From Petaurus breviceps papuanus (lineage: Eukaryota > Chordata > Mammalia > Diprotodontia > Petauridae), in contig JAMXIF010000003.1 in NCBI GenBank assembly GCA_028583685.1, positions 53,776,500-53,840,499 on the forward strand: a stretch of DNA of 64,000 nucleotides, given 5' to 3'. The notes under the pieces are model-generated. The model saw only the letters and a program-made list of their open reading frames with translations. It was not told the DNA's origin and did no database searches. Below, piece by piece: positions 1-9,789 of this stretch (position 1 is the stretch's first letter; each line of letters begins with the position of its first letter). The position numbers and the translations under genes are program-made.

Positions 1-78
1 CCTTCCTTCCTTCCTTCCTTCCTGCCTTCCTGCCTTCCTGCCTTCCTGCCTTCCTGCCTTCCTGCCTTCCTTCCCTCC
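1..78. repeat. Tetranucleotide (CCTT)n/(CCTG)n microsatellite
   Basis: A pyrimidine-rich tract of CCTT units passing into CCTG units at the window edge. The left end lies outside the window, so the full length is unknown. The two unit types side by side suggest a point-mutated unit that was then amplified. Confidence 0.95.
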
Positions 79-888
79 CCATACTGTAATCTCTAGTCAT
101 AGCCAATCAAGTCTTAGATATGTCTCGTTTTCTTTTTCATTAGTCATGCAATGTACATTTATGTGGATAACAGTCCACAATTACTAAGACTCTTTTTTAT
201 ACAAAGTTCTATTTCTCCACTGATATTCTTTTCCCTGTGTCATATATGGTGATACCTGTGATATCTGGCTTAGCAAAAAATTGGGGGATAATTTTCTTCC
301 TTCTCATTTCTTTCTAATTGAAAACTCATTATGAACAGCTCAGCAAGATTCCAGACACGTGCAGCCTTTGTTTGTGGAAATAGGAATTGTATTTTGTGTG
401 TGTTAAATTTAGAATAAAAAAAAAATGGGTTTATTAGAAGACCTGTGAAGAGATATGCATGCTGTCAAGAAAATTTTACCTTCCACTGGAGGGGGCAGTT
501 TGTTCTTTTCTTCATTATGCTGGACATTACTGATTTTCTGCCATTATCTTTATAAATGTCCCAGGCCTGATTCCGCATAGTTCACTGTACCAGAAAGACA
601 GGAAATTCCAAAGTTCTTATAATGTCTTCTGTAGCTTGAGTAGAAGTGTTCAGTAAGAAAAAGGCTATTGTTTAACTGAGTGGAAGAGGGAAAGGATTAC
701 ATTTTGTAGGAATTCCCGCAAACATTGGTTTGCATAAATCTTTATCAACCAGTTCCCTTGCAAATAGTATAGCCAAAATGGGAATGGGTTAGACTATTAT
801 GGTGGGCATGGAATGCAACATAATTCTCAAATGCATAATAGCCAAATAAAGTTATTGTACCAATCCTCAACTGTTATTTGGTGACTGT
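79..888. other. Intronic stretch with nothing recognised
   Basis: AT-rich sequence without a coding signal. I recognise no repeat family here. Confidence 0.5.
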
Positions 889-889
889 C

Positions 890-1235
890 CTGTACACTTA
901 CTCTACTTACTGGATGGTATAAGGAATGCAAGAGAAATAGATATGCTTCATAGAGTTGATCATAGTCAAGGAGAGAGGACATACCCATATGAAATAGCTG
1001 ATAACAAATGTGAATTATGCTAATTTCAGGGAAGATGGCTGAAATTAAAGTAAGGAGGGAGAGGGCGGGAGAGCATGAAGAGGGTGAGTGCCTCCAGTCT
1101 CCATATAGGAGGGAGAGCATCTCAGCCATGGGAGGCAGAGAGTCAGGATATGGAATGCAGAGTTCACAGAACAGCAGGCAGGCCAAGAGTTTCTAGGAGA
1201 CTGGAATAGTGAAAATTGTTGGAAAAGCATGATCA
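890..1235 (-). repeat. Probable decayed L2 LINE fragment
   Basis: Purine-rich phrases such as 'ggagggagagcat' and 'aacagcaggcaggcc' resemble the antisense of the marsupial L2 3' ORF region, as seen more clearly at 13.2-14.3 kb. Divergence is high and the limits are approximate. Short antisense reading frames here are by-products of this. Confidence 0.35.
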
Positions 1236-2780
1236 CTTTAAAATATGTCACATTACAAACAGACACATATTTAGCTCTGATTATATAGTAAGCTGAAATA
1301 TAATATAATTTCTTTCATTTCATATATATTTATTTATTTTGTTGGAAGGGTTCATAATTTCAAAATAGAAAATTATAATTGAATGACAGCATTTTTGATA
1401 TATTTTCTCCAAGAATGTATATTAAAATTATGGTTTGAAAAATAACGTTCTAATATTAATTAATAAATATTGACTACCAATTACATACAGTTACACATAC
1501 ACACCCATACCCCTCAGTCAAGATACTTGTTTTCTACCATTTTGACTTTCAGTGATCTATTCAGATATGATGAAAGACCTCAGTAAAGGTCACAAATAAC
1601 TGCCTTTGGGCCTTGTTTCATTGTTACTTGAAATGATAGTTCTGATACAATATAAGGTTATCTTTTTTCAAGATTAATTGTGACCTTTGAACCCTTCCTC
1701 TGATCGCCAGTCTTTATGACACAGAAATTGCCTTTCTTCATCACAATCATGGGTTAATATCACTGACTGAGCACATAAAGACATGCAGTCACAGCATAGT
1801 CCTTTTCTAACAAGCTTACAAGAGCGTTTTAGAAACCAAATGATTATTTTATGAACCACACCTTTTTTTGGTTGTTGATGTTCTTATGAAGTGTACTTCT
1901 CCCACCCAATCTTTCCTTATTTATGTCCTCCAGAGCATGAGACATTAGGGTTTACAAAATTAAGCCATTTGTTGTATGTTGTAATCCCTTGATGGGAGGG
2001 ATGGTTTGGGGTTGTTTTTTTTTTTTTTTTGGTCCTTTTCATCTTTTTAGAATTATTCAGTTGTCTGGTAATGAAAAAAAAACCACATTCATTTAATGTA
2101 ATATAATACACAAGTGACCTTTCTCCAGCACCATTTCCTACCTTTTTTAAAAAAAAAGAAATCTGCACATTTTTTGTTACTTGGATGGCAATTTGTTTCT
2201 TTTCTCATTTTTTATTTTTCAAGATGCTTTCCCCCACCCTGCTTGTACCACCCAGATGCATTCTTAATAATCAAAGCCCATTCTTCTTTGCTTTCTGTTC
2301 CTCTGGGGCCATAACAAAGTCACACCTTGTTTTGTCAGTTACGTTGGAACTAGTCCCACCTGCTTCCCAGATTTTTTTTAGTTTATTTTCCATGACAATA
2401 TTTCATTGCTATCTATTGAGAAACCATGTCATTTTCTTTCTTCCCTAGTTTCTGACAGGGTGGTGGTAGGGAAGCTAAATGGGTGTGTGTCAGGGGGAGA
2501 AGGGGTGGGGAGAATAATTTCTAAGACAGATACTTGATTGTCTTAAGATATAACAAGTATCTAAGATAGTATCTCTAGTGAATTTTCATTTGATTGTATT
2601 TGTGTGATGTCAAATAAAGACTGAAGAAAAGAAAACATAGGGGTGAGGCATGAATTGTATTCTAGGGACCTTAGTGTTAGTCCTGCTTCTCAGTTCTTTT
2701 TGGCATCTACTTAGGAACAGCTGGGACAAGTATTTTCACAATGCTTTGGATATCAAGAATCATAAACTAAAAATAGCCAT
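1236..2780. other. Intronic stretch with nothing recognised
   Basis: AT-rich DNA with short T-runs near 2020 and A-runs near 2075 and 2148. The small open frames on both strands show no familiar protein and are low-complexity. Confidence 0.5.
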
Positions 2781-2782
2781 GT

Positions 2783-3250
2783 ATGTTCCTAAATGAAAAC
2801 CAATAAACTACAATATCACATCCTGAAATCCTAAGAAGGCTTATCTCTTGCTTTTTTTTTTTTTTCCCCAAGTCAAACTGCTAATAGCGTAGAGATTTTT
2901 TTCAGGACAAGAGTTCTTGACTTTTTATTTCATAGACCCTGTGGCAGCCTAGTGAAACCTAGGGACCCCTTCTCAGATTAATGTTTTTAAACCTTCAGGG
3001 ATGAGGAACCTGTGGCCTCAAGACTACATGTGGCCTTCTAGGTCCTCAAGTATGGCCCTTTGACAGAATCCAAACTTCACAGAACAAATCAACTTAATAA
3101 AAGGATTTTTTCTGTATAACTTGGACTCCGTCAAAAGGCTGCACCCGAGGACCTAGAGGGCCACACATGGCCTTAAGGCTACAGATTCCCCACCCATGAA
3201 TAGAGTATTACCCATAGGATTACAAAGGGAATTAATTATATCGTAATAAT
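2783..3250 (+). repeat. Left copy of a direct duplication (paired with 4949-5190)
   Basis: From 'ttcctaaatgaaaacc' onward this segment aligns with 4949-5190 in the same order: the 'caataaacta' block, 'aagaaggcttatctct', a T-run, 'tcaaactgc', then a hAT-like piece with 'cctagggacc'. This copy also carries a ~203-bp insertion (2996-3198) absent from the other. About 115 bp upstream of the hAT edge is shared too, so the match is more than one transposon. It may be a local duplication or a larger unrecognised repeat family. Confidence 0.6.
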
Positions 3251-3340
3251 GATATATTTATTTTCTCCTTTACAAATTCACAAACCTCTTGAATTTGTTC
3301 ATAGACTCACAAAGGACTGCAGGCTAAGAACCTCTTTTTA
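2905..3340 (-). mobile_element. hAT-like non-autonomous element (ttcttaac type) with a nested hAT
   Basis: The left edge reads 'aggacaagagttcttgac' and the right edge 'ggctaagaacctcttt', an imperfect inverted pair. The internal 'ccttctcagattaatg' matches, in antisense, the copy at 23336-23528. Another hAT-like element interrupts it at 2996-3198. No coding capacity is seen. Confidence 0.5.
2996..3198 (+). mobile_element. hAT-like MITE with long terminal inverted repeats
   Basis: A 203-bp element. The left end 'cagggatgaggaacctgtgg' is the imperfect inverse of the right end around 'ccccacccatg', and the inverted match runs about 40 bp inward to 'catgtggcc'. A second copy lies at 57364-57528. 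It resembles the OposCharlie-like hAT MITEs of marsupials, but that name is from memory. No clear 8-bp target duplication remains at this copy. Confidence 0.6.
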
Positions 3341-4500
3341 GGGATTATTGGTTTATATATATATTTTGTGGATGCAAGTTTTGTCTAAACCTCTAAGGAA
3401 AAGGGAATTTCTTTCTGTGGGAATATTTTAGTTTTTCTATAAGGTTCTCCAAATCAGATGTATTTTAAAAATGTACCCAAGACTTCTTTATGCTGAATTT
3501 AGCACAGAAGTGACAAAGCCTCAGACATACAAAAACAGACTCTTAAAAAACATGTAGTTATTACAAAATATGATACTATGGGGCTTAACTGGTTTTGAGA
3601 TTTGTGAGATCTCCCTGCCCATCCTTGCTGTTCTGCATTTCAAAAATATCACTGGACGAATTTGTGAGTAGATAACCTAGAGCCATCTCATGGAGAAAAA
3701 TGCCCAGACACTTTACAAAGTCATCCTGACTATGGATATTTCTTTTACAATGGGGGTGGCCTTCCCAGGCCCTTCTTTGGATTAAAAGTGTCCGGTTCTC
3801 CTCAGTAAGTTCACTTCAGCCTAGGATTTTTCAGAGTAACTGCCAATTAATCCAAAATAGATCTTCAACAAGATCCAAGCTTACAGAAAATAACTCAGGA
3901 TTTTAGCTATCCTTTATTCCACTTTCTTCCTCAAATTTAATTTCCTTATGTTCTTTTTCCTTAAGCAATTATTTCCTCAGTCCTCCCACCATGACTTTTA
4001 CAAAATTATATTCACCGCCTCTCTAATTCTTTTGGTGCCGCATTTTATTGCATATTGTCGCCTTTGTGAATTGTTGGTTTTTTTGTTTTGTCTTTTGTTT
4101 TGTTACTTTTCCAGACAGAAAACTGGGCACCAAACTCAGGAACAGATGCCCTTTCTGGTTTCTGATCCCCTCAGATCACAGGCTTGCCAGGCTGGAAAAA
4201 CTGCCAGATATGATGCAAGGAGATAAAATAATGGAGTCATGACCATCTCAGATGTAAAACTTTCCTTCAAAATTAGGAAAGTTCTCCAGAGTCCCTTTCT
4301 CTAGTTAACGCTGCTGGCTCCTTTAACTTGTTTTGGTTGAGTTTTGTGTTTTTCATAGATCTTCCCTGGTAAACTTGAGAATACTTCTGAAAGTTTTAGA
4401 GTAGTTAAAAAACCCAAATTGTTGTGATAATTTAAGGAGAGTTAGTTGTAAGTCTTTATATTTTATTGCTTGACAGTAGGCAACTGGTATACTGAGTATT
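3341..4500. other. Intronic stretch with nothing recognised
   Basis: No repeat family or coding exon was recognised. Two overlapping short frames near 3948-4242 have no recognisable product. Confidence 0.5.
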
Positions 4501-4504
4501 GTAT

Positions 4505-4922
4505 GAAGGTTTAAAGGAAAAGAAAGGCATCATGGAATGGTACCAGGACTTCATGCCCTTCTACATTATTATGATATAGTATGACCTCAATACCTCCCAG
4601 TCCTGGTCAGTCTCCAGTTCTCATTTGTCAGGTTGATATTCCTCATCTGTAAAATGGGACAACCATCCTCCAGGATTATTGTGAGAGAAAAAAGAGATGA
4701 CATTTGTAAGGGTTTTACAAATCTCTAAGCTTTGTATAAATGCTACTTCTTATCTAAGGTATAGAGGGGTAATGTGATATAATGATTAGAGAGTTGGAAT
4801 CAAAGGCAAGCAATCTTGAACACGGATCCTATCCCCAATTCCTATAAGCTATGTGACCATGGGCAGGTTTCTTCAAATCTCTCAAGCCTCAGTTTCCCAT
4901 TGTAAAATAGGCACAGTAACTA
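4505..4922 (+). repeat. Two adjacent old MIR/CORE-SINE fragments
   Basis: The first fragment contains 'cctcatctgtaaaatggga' and ends near 'tttgtataaatgctact'. The second has the tRNA-related head with 'agctatgtgaccatgggca' and 'cctcagtttccc'. Both match the MIR layout but are strongly diverged. Confidence 0.65.
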
Positions 4923-4924
4923 CA

Positions 4925-4950
4925 GTGTGTGTGTGTGTGTGTGTGTGTGT
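4925..4950. repeat. (TG)n microsatellite
   Basis: Thirteen perfect TG units at the junction between a MIR fragment and the right copy of the direct duplication. Confidence 0.9.
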
Positions 4951-5190
4951 TCCGAAATGAAAATCAATAAACTACCATATCACTTTCTGCAATCGTAAGA
5001 AGGCTTATCTCTCAGTGGTTTTTTTTTTTTTCTCATTCAAACTGCAAATAGAGATTCTTTTTAGGACAGGAGTCCTTAACATAGATCCCTATGGCAGTCT
5101 GGTAAAGCCTAGGGACCTCTTCTCAGAATAGCGTTTTTAAATGTATAAAATATGCATAGGATTGCAAAGTAAATTATATTGTAATAAGTA
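4949..5190 (+). repeat. Right copy of the direct duplication
   Basis: It shares 'aaatgaaaatcaataaacta', 'aagaaggcttatctct' and the hAT-like piece with 'agcctagggacc' with 2783-3250, in the same direction about 2.2 kb away. It lacks the nested hAT of the left copy and loses the right end of the outer hAT. Confidence 0.6.
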
Positions 5191-5515
5191 TAAAATTTAA
5201 ATAATATATTAATATAAAGCTTTAGAGAGGAAATGAGTAATATATACATATTTATATATGCATATAGATAAATGTACATATGTTACAAATATATACATGC
5301 ATATATATTTCAAGAAGCAGTGTTAAAAGACAGAGATAGTTTAGCGTTTATTGTTTTTTATTCAGTGTAGTATTTTGTTTAACAGATTTTATTTATTCCG
5401 CTATTAAGTGTTCTCTGTCGGTCAGGTTCTATCCTTGAGAAATTTAAAACATTACCAAATGGATTAATTCTACCCTTTGGGACCCAAATTGGTAGGTGGA
5501 TAACTGGTAGTCTTT
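5191..5515. other. AT-rich stretch with simple-sequence character
   Basis: Runs of 'atatata' and 'tacatat' around 5230-5310. Nothing else is recognisable. Confidence 0.5.
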
Positions 5516-5517
5516 GC

Positions 5518-5800
5518 TCAGTTAGGTGGTGCAGTAGATAGAGCTCTGGGCCTGGACTTAGGAAGACCTGAGTTCAGATTTGGATTTAGACACTTCTTAG
5601 CTAGTGTGACCCTTGGCAACTCACTTAACCTCTGTATGCCTTGGTTTTCTTGTCTGTAAAATGGGAATAATAATGGCCATCTACCTCACAGAGTTGTTGT
5701 GAGGATCCAGTGAGAAAATATTTGTTAAAAAAAAAAGGAGAAAAAGGCAGGGGGGCTTAGCACAGGGCCTCGCATATAGTAGGCAGTATCTAAATACTTT
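5518..5800 (+). mobile_element. Type 2 CORE-SINE
   Basis: tRNA-like head 'ttaggtggtgcagtagatag', then 'aagacctgagttcagat', then 'ctcacagagttgttgtgagg' and an L2-like tail with 'cttagcacaggg'. The element is near full length. Confidence 0.85.
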
Positions 5801-6466
5801 TTTCCTTGCCCTTCCTTTATCTTCCTCTCAATTGTATTGAAATGTTTTTGTCAGGGCCACAAGAGAAGTTTAGATAATGATGTTTCAACCTAAGTGATAT
5901 GTTCTTTAATAAACTTCACTCAATGAAGATAACTTACTATGTATTTACATTGCTCATTTCTTTGTACATCATTCAAAATAAATTTGTAGATTAATGTAGA
6001 AATGTAGTAAGATAGTATTTTCTTTAGTAATATATATGTATATTTGTCTCTCTATATTTGTGTGATACATGCTTGTCTAAAATGTCTCTAGTGTTATATC
6101 TAGATAGATTTAACATACATATGTATTCTCTTCTTTAGTAATATATTTAGTAACATATATAAATATATTTAGTAATATATTTACAAATAATATATTCATA
6201 TAATAAACATTTTAGAGCTATATTATATAACATTATTATGTAAAATTATATAATCAATATATGATCCTAGAGCATACAATCTACAAAGCATAAATATGCA
6301 TTTATATATCTGTTACTGGAGAAAATAATATATATAGCTTACATTTACATATAAATATATATTACTGAGGAAAATAATAACTATATATACACATATATGT
6401 ACATACACACATACACACATATATATGAGAAAGAATATTTATCTCACTCTGTCTCAGTCCTTTGGA
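5801..6466. other. AT-rich intronic stretch
   Basis: Long TATA-like and (TA/CA) low-complexity sequence around 6030-6430. No gene or repeat family was recognised. Confidence 0.55.
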
Positions 6467-6467
6467 G

Positions 6468-6690
6468 ATGGCATCACAATGATTAGAGACCTGACCTCAG
6501 AGCAAAGAAGACCTGGTTTTATGTCCCAGTTCTGATACTTTGTGGTTCTGGGACTTGTCATGTAATCTCTGGTGCTCTCTACAGCTTTTTAAGAGTAAAA
6601 TTACAGAAAAATTCGGACCTATGGTAGTACAGGGAATTTCCTCATCTGAAAATTTCTCATTTTAGTGAATTCAAAAGTCTAATCCTTATG
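6468..6690 (+). mobile_element. Marsupial CORE-SINE, MIR-related
   Basis: Contains 'cagagcaaagaagacctgg', a 'ttgtcatgtaatctctggtg' block and the tail phrase 'cagggaatttcctcatctg'. This layout matches a marsupial SINE with a distinctive 3' half. Copy divergence is high. Confidence 0.55.
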
Positions 6691-7365
6691 CTTTGTCTTT
6701 AATATTAAGAATATTATAGTGTTAGCATTTGGGGAGTAGAAACGGATCTTAGAGCTAAGGGAACTGAAACCCAGATAGTATAAAGAACAGGAATGACTTG
6801 AAAATTCTTTAAAAGCTCCTTTCAAAGTCAAAATAGTTTTGCCAGGAAGTATTTTCTCTCAACGAGTTTAGACTTTTTTCTAATACTTTTTGTTTTATAA
6901 TGTTACTTTTTGCTGTTGTTTGTTTGTATTTAATGGCAAGTGATAGTATTTCTGTTGTCTTTTGTTAGTTCTAGAATTATCTAAACCTGTTAAAATACTA
7001 AACAAACCAAAAATAAATAAAAATTCCTTTATAATACTTTTGAAGACATGAACGTTCAGCTTTTCTTTTAATTTCTTTAGAATAGGAAGCAAACTTCCAT
7101 CATTTGTTTTAAATGATAAAAGTGTAGTTTACAAGTGCAGAGGAAAGCAAAAAAATATTTTGAACTTGGGATAATATAGAAGAATGCAAAGAATAAAAGA
7201 TTTATTTCTTAGAAATAAATGGAGGAGTAAAAAACAAACTCATTAGATGAATAAAATTACTTGTAAAAAGAATTATTATTAAAACTTGATAAAAGAAATC
7301 AGATTTTCCCAGAGTTAGCCCAGAGTGAGATGGGCCGCCTTGAGAGCTAGTAGATTCTCTCTCCA
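6691..7365. other. Intronic stretch with nothing recognised
   Basis: AT-rich. A 65-aa antisense frame at 6895-7092 has no recognisable domain. Confidence 0.5.
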
Positions 7366-7369
7366 GCAT

Positions 7370-7660
7370 AGTCTAGAACAGGTCTCTCTCCTTAAACTTT
7401 TTCTACTCCCCTTTCCCTGTTTTGGCAGTGTTCCTTGGTATCGTGTTGCCTGAGGGCATGCACAGTACAAAGTGCACATGATGTGTGTTCAGAACCAAGG
7501 CTGCAGTGAAGTTGCATGATGTAACATGGGCAAGTACTGCCAGAAACACCTCAGATTCGTTACATGTTTGGTTTTTGAATTAATTTTTGGTTGTTGCTCA
7601 TTTGGAAACCTTTTACTGTTGCCAAGCTTTTTGCTACCCCCAGTTAAAGAAGAGCTGGTT
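7370..7660. mobile_element. Possible decayed hAT element
   Basis: The left edge 'ctccttaaactttttctact' and right edge 'ctacccccagttaaagaag' recall the inverted ends of Charlie-like hATs whose termini read 'cttaaactttttcc...'. The interior is not recognised. The call is tentative. Confidence 0.3.
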
Positions 7661-7667
7661 TGGAATA

Positions 7668-7745
7668 TGTTATGATGGATTTTGTGTTTGAACTAAATGG
7701 CTTTTGTGGTACTTTCCAGCTCACAAATTCTGTGATTCTGGAACA
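7668..7745 (+). repeat. CR1/L3-like 3' tail fragment
   Basis: The phrase 'ctttccagctcacaaattct' followed by 'gtgattctg' matches the conserved 3' end of CR1/L3-type LINEs and related SINEs. Confidence 0.4.
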
Positions 7746-7879
7746 GTTTTTTTCACTTAATAATATTCCTATCAAGCAAAAAGGAAAAATCCATGATAAT
7801 ACATGAAATCTTTGTCCTATGAAATTCACATACTAAAATGCATCCTTTTGGATAAGCAGTAGAAAAGCTGACACATTCG

Positions 7880-8180
7880 TTCAATAATTATCCTTTATTC
7901 ATCTACTTTGAGATGTGCTTAGAGGCATTAGATAATTCTTGTCCTCAGAAAGCTTGAAGTTTAATTTAGCTATATGAGGTGCTACAGCTATTTGCTTATA
8001 CAAGATAGAACTTGACAAGAGTGTATATGTAAGAGCTAAAACGCACCACAGTAATTCTGAAGGAGAGATTATTTGTGACTTGGGAGATTATGGTAGCCTT
8101 CATGAAGGGAACACATTTGGGTAGGGTCTTAGAAAATGGCTGGGAATACAGCAGAAAGATAGAGATGGAGTTGTTCATGC
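7880..8180 (-). repeat. Possible decayed L2 fragment
   Basis: 'cttgtcctcagaaagcttgaag' style wording resembles the antisense of the L2 3' untranslated/ORF boundary. The 60-aa antisense frame here is not a gene I recognise. Confidence 0.35.
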
Positions 8181-8484
8181 AATGGTCATTTGCATATTGT
8201 AGGTTCTTAATTAATATCTTTTGAATGCATGATAAGCTGCTTTATTAGCCACACTTTGACAGGAGTGGTAGTTTTAACCCAGTTGGGGCCATGGCACTCT
8301 TAATTCCATCCCAGAATAGCTATGTACTTAGGTTAGGGATGCAGATAATGTTGTCACCTTATGTGTAGGCAAGCAGAAGTTTCTTTATTGTCAGTCCACA
8401 GGATGGGGCTTTAGTGAGACCTTGGTCCTTCATTGTGTCTTCAAATTGTTTCCGGTTTATACCAGAAGTTCTTGCAACTTTCTT

Positions 8485-8695
8485 GAGGCAGAATAGTGTA
8501 ATAGAGGCAGCTGGAGTCTGAGTTCAAATCCAGCCTCAGATATTTAACCTGTTTGCCTTAGTTCCCTCATCTATAAAATGAGGATAATAATAGAACCCAC
8601 CTCCCAATATTGTTGTGAGGAACAAATGAAATAATATTCACAAAGCACAATGCCTTATATAGCACCACATAATAGATGCTATATAAATAACTTGG
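8485..8695 (+). mobile_element. Type 2 CORE-SINE
   Basis: Head 'aggcagctggagtctgagtt', middle 'cctcatctataaaatgagg', then 'attgttgtgaggaacaaatg' and an L2-like end with 'gcacaatgcc'. The first tRNA-like bases are disturbed. Confidence 0.75.
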
Positions 8696-9010
8696 AATTA
8701 GAGATTTAGTGCTAGCCTCACAGATTATCTAGTCTAATAGTCTTATTTTATAGATGATGAAACTGAGGTCCAGAGACATACAGTGAAGCCTGAAGTTATA
8801 CAGGTCGTTAAGTAGCAGGAATAGGATTTGAGCTAAGCCCTTCTGACTCCTGTCCCAGCATTTGTGACATCTGATTTGAGGCCTGACTTGTGCACTTGTT
8901 AGTTATGTGACCCTGAACAAATTGCTTTGAGCCTCAGTTTCCTCATCTAGGATAATATTTCCATGGCCTGCCTCATTGGGTGTTTATGAGAAAAGAGCTT
9001 TGTAAAGAAA
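8696..9010. repeat. MIR pair in opposite orientations
   Basis: A minus-strand MIR ('gatgatgaaactgaggtcca', about 8696-8850) is followed by a plus-strand MIR (about 8852-9010, 'ttatgtgaccctgaac' and 'gcctcagtttcctcatct'). Confidence 0.65.
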
Positions 9011-9195
9011 CTATCTGTATCTATGTTTACATTTAGACATAGATATAGATCTGTCTAGCTATAGCAATATCTAAAAACATATTTCTATATATATGTACAT
9101 ACATATTTCTCTACATATATTTCTATATGTATATATACATACATATTTTTGTATGTTCACAGAAATGGCTTTATATATATATTTCTATATATTTT

Positions 9196-9440
9196 GTTGT
9201 TGTAGTCATTCAGTCATGTCCAACTCTTGGTGACCACATTTGGGGTTTTCTTGGCAAAAATACTGGAGTGGCTTGCCATTTCCTTATCTAGCTCATTTTA
9301 CAGATGAGGAAAGTGAAGCAAACAGGGTTATATGATTTGCTCAGGGCCACATAGCTAATAAGGCCATATTTGCTTTCAGGAAAATGATTCTTCCTTATTC
9401 TAGGCCCAGCACTCTATTCACTGTGCCAACTTGCTGCCCA
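9196..9440 (-). mobile_element. Type 1 (RTE-tailed) tRNA SINE
   Basis: It reads in antisense from 'gttgttgtagtcattcagtc' through 'tggggttttcttggcaaaa' to the reversed tRNA-like head ending 'tgctgccc'. Near full length. It lies in AT-rich simple sequence. Confidence 0.9.
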
Positions 9441-9470
9441 TTTCTATATGTACATATGCACACGTTTTTC

Positions 9471-9473
<3 letters not shown>

Positions 9474-9515
<42 letters not shown>
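9474..9515. repeat. (TA)n microsatellite
   Basis: An uninterrupted run of alternating T and A. It produces spurious tyrosine/isoleucine reading frames on both strands. Confidence 0.9.
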
Positions 9516-9540
9516 CTATTTCTATATACACATCCACATA

Positions 9541-9704
9541 TAGCTGTGTGACCCTGGACAAGTCATTTAACCTCATTTGCTTCAGTTTCCTCATCTGTAA
9601 AATGAGGTGGAGAAGGAAATGGCAAACCACTTCAGTACCTTTGCCAAGAAAATCCTCAATGGGGTCACCAAGAGTTGGACATGACTGAAATGACTGAACA
9701 ACAA
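9541..9704 (+). mobile_element. Type 1 SINE, 5'-truncated
   Basis: Starts inside the tRNA-related part ('tagctgtgtgaccctggac') and runs to 'tgaaatgactgaacaacaa'. It is inverted relative to the copy at 9196-9440, so the two could form a hairpin in RNA. Confidence 0.9.
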
Positions 9705-9728
9705 TGGCTGGTCTATCTATGAACATGT

Positions 9729-9747
9729 GAGAGAGAGAGAGAGAGAG

Positions 9748-9786
<39 letters not shown>
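9729..9786. repeat. Compound (GA)n(GT)n microsatellite
   Basis: A GA run immediately followed by about eighteen GT units. It is a good candidate for length polymorphism. Confidence 0.9.
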
Positions 9787-9787
<1 letters not shown>

Positions 9788-9789
9788 TA

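Noticed and set aside
5518-5600. tRNA genes suggested by the SINE heads here and elsewhere
   Set aside because: The heads keep A/B-box-like sequence but not a tRNA cloverleaf, and each continues into a SINE body.
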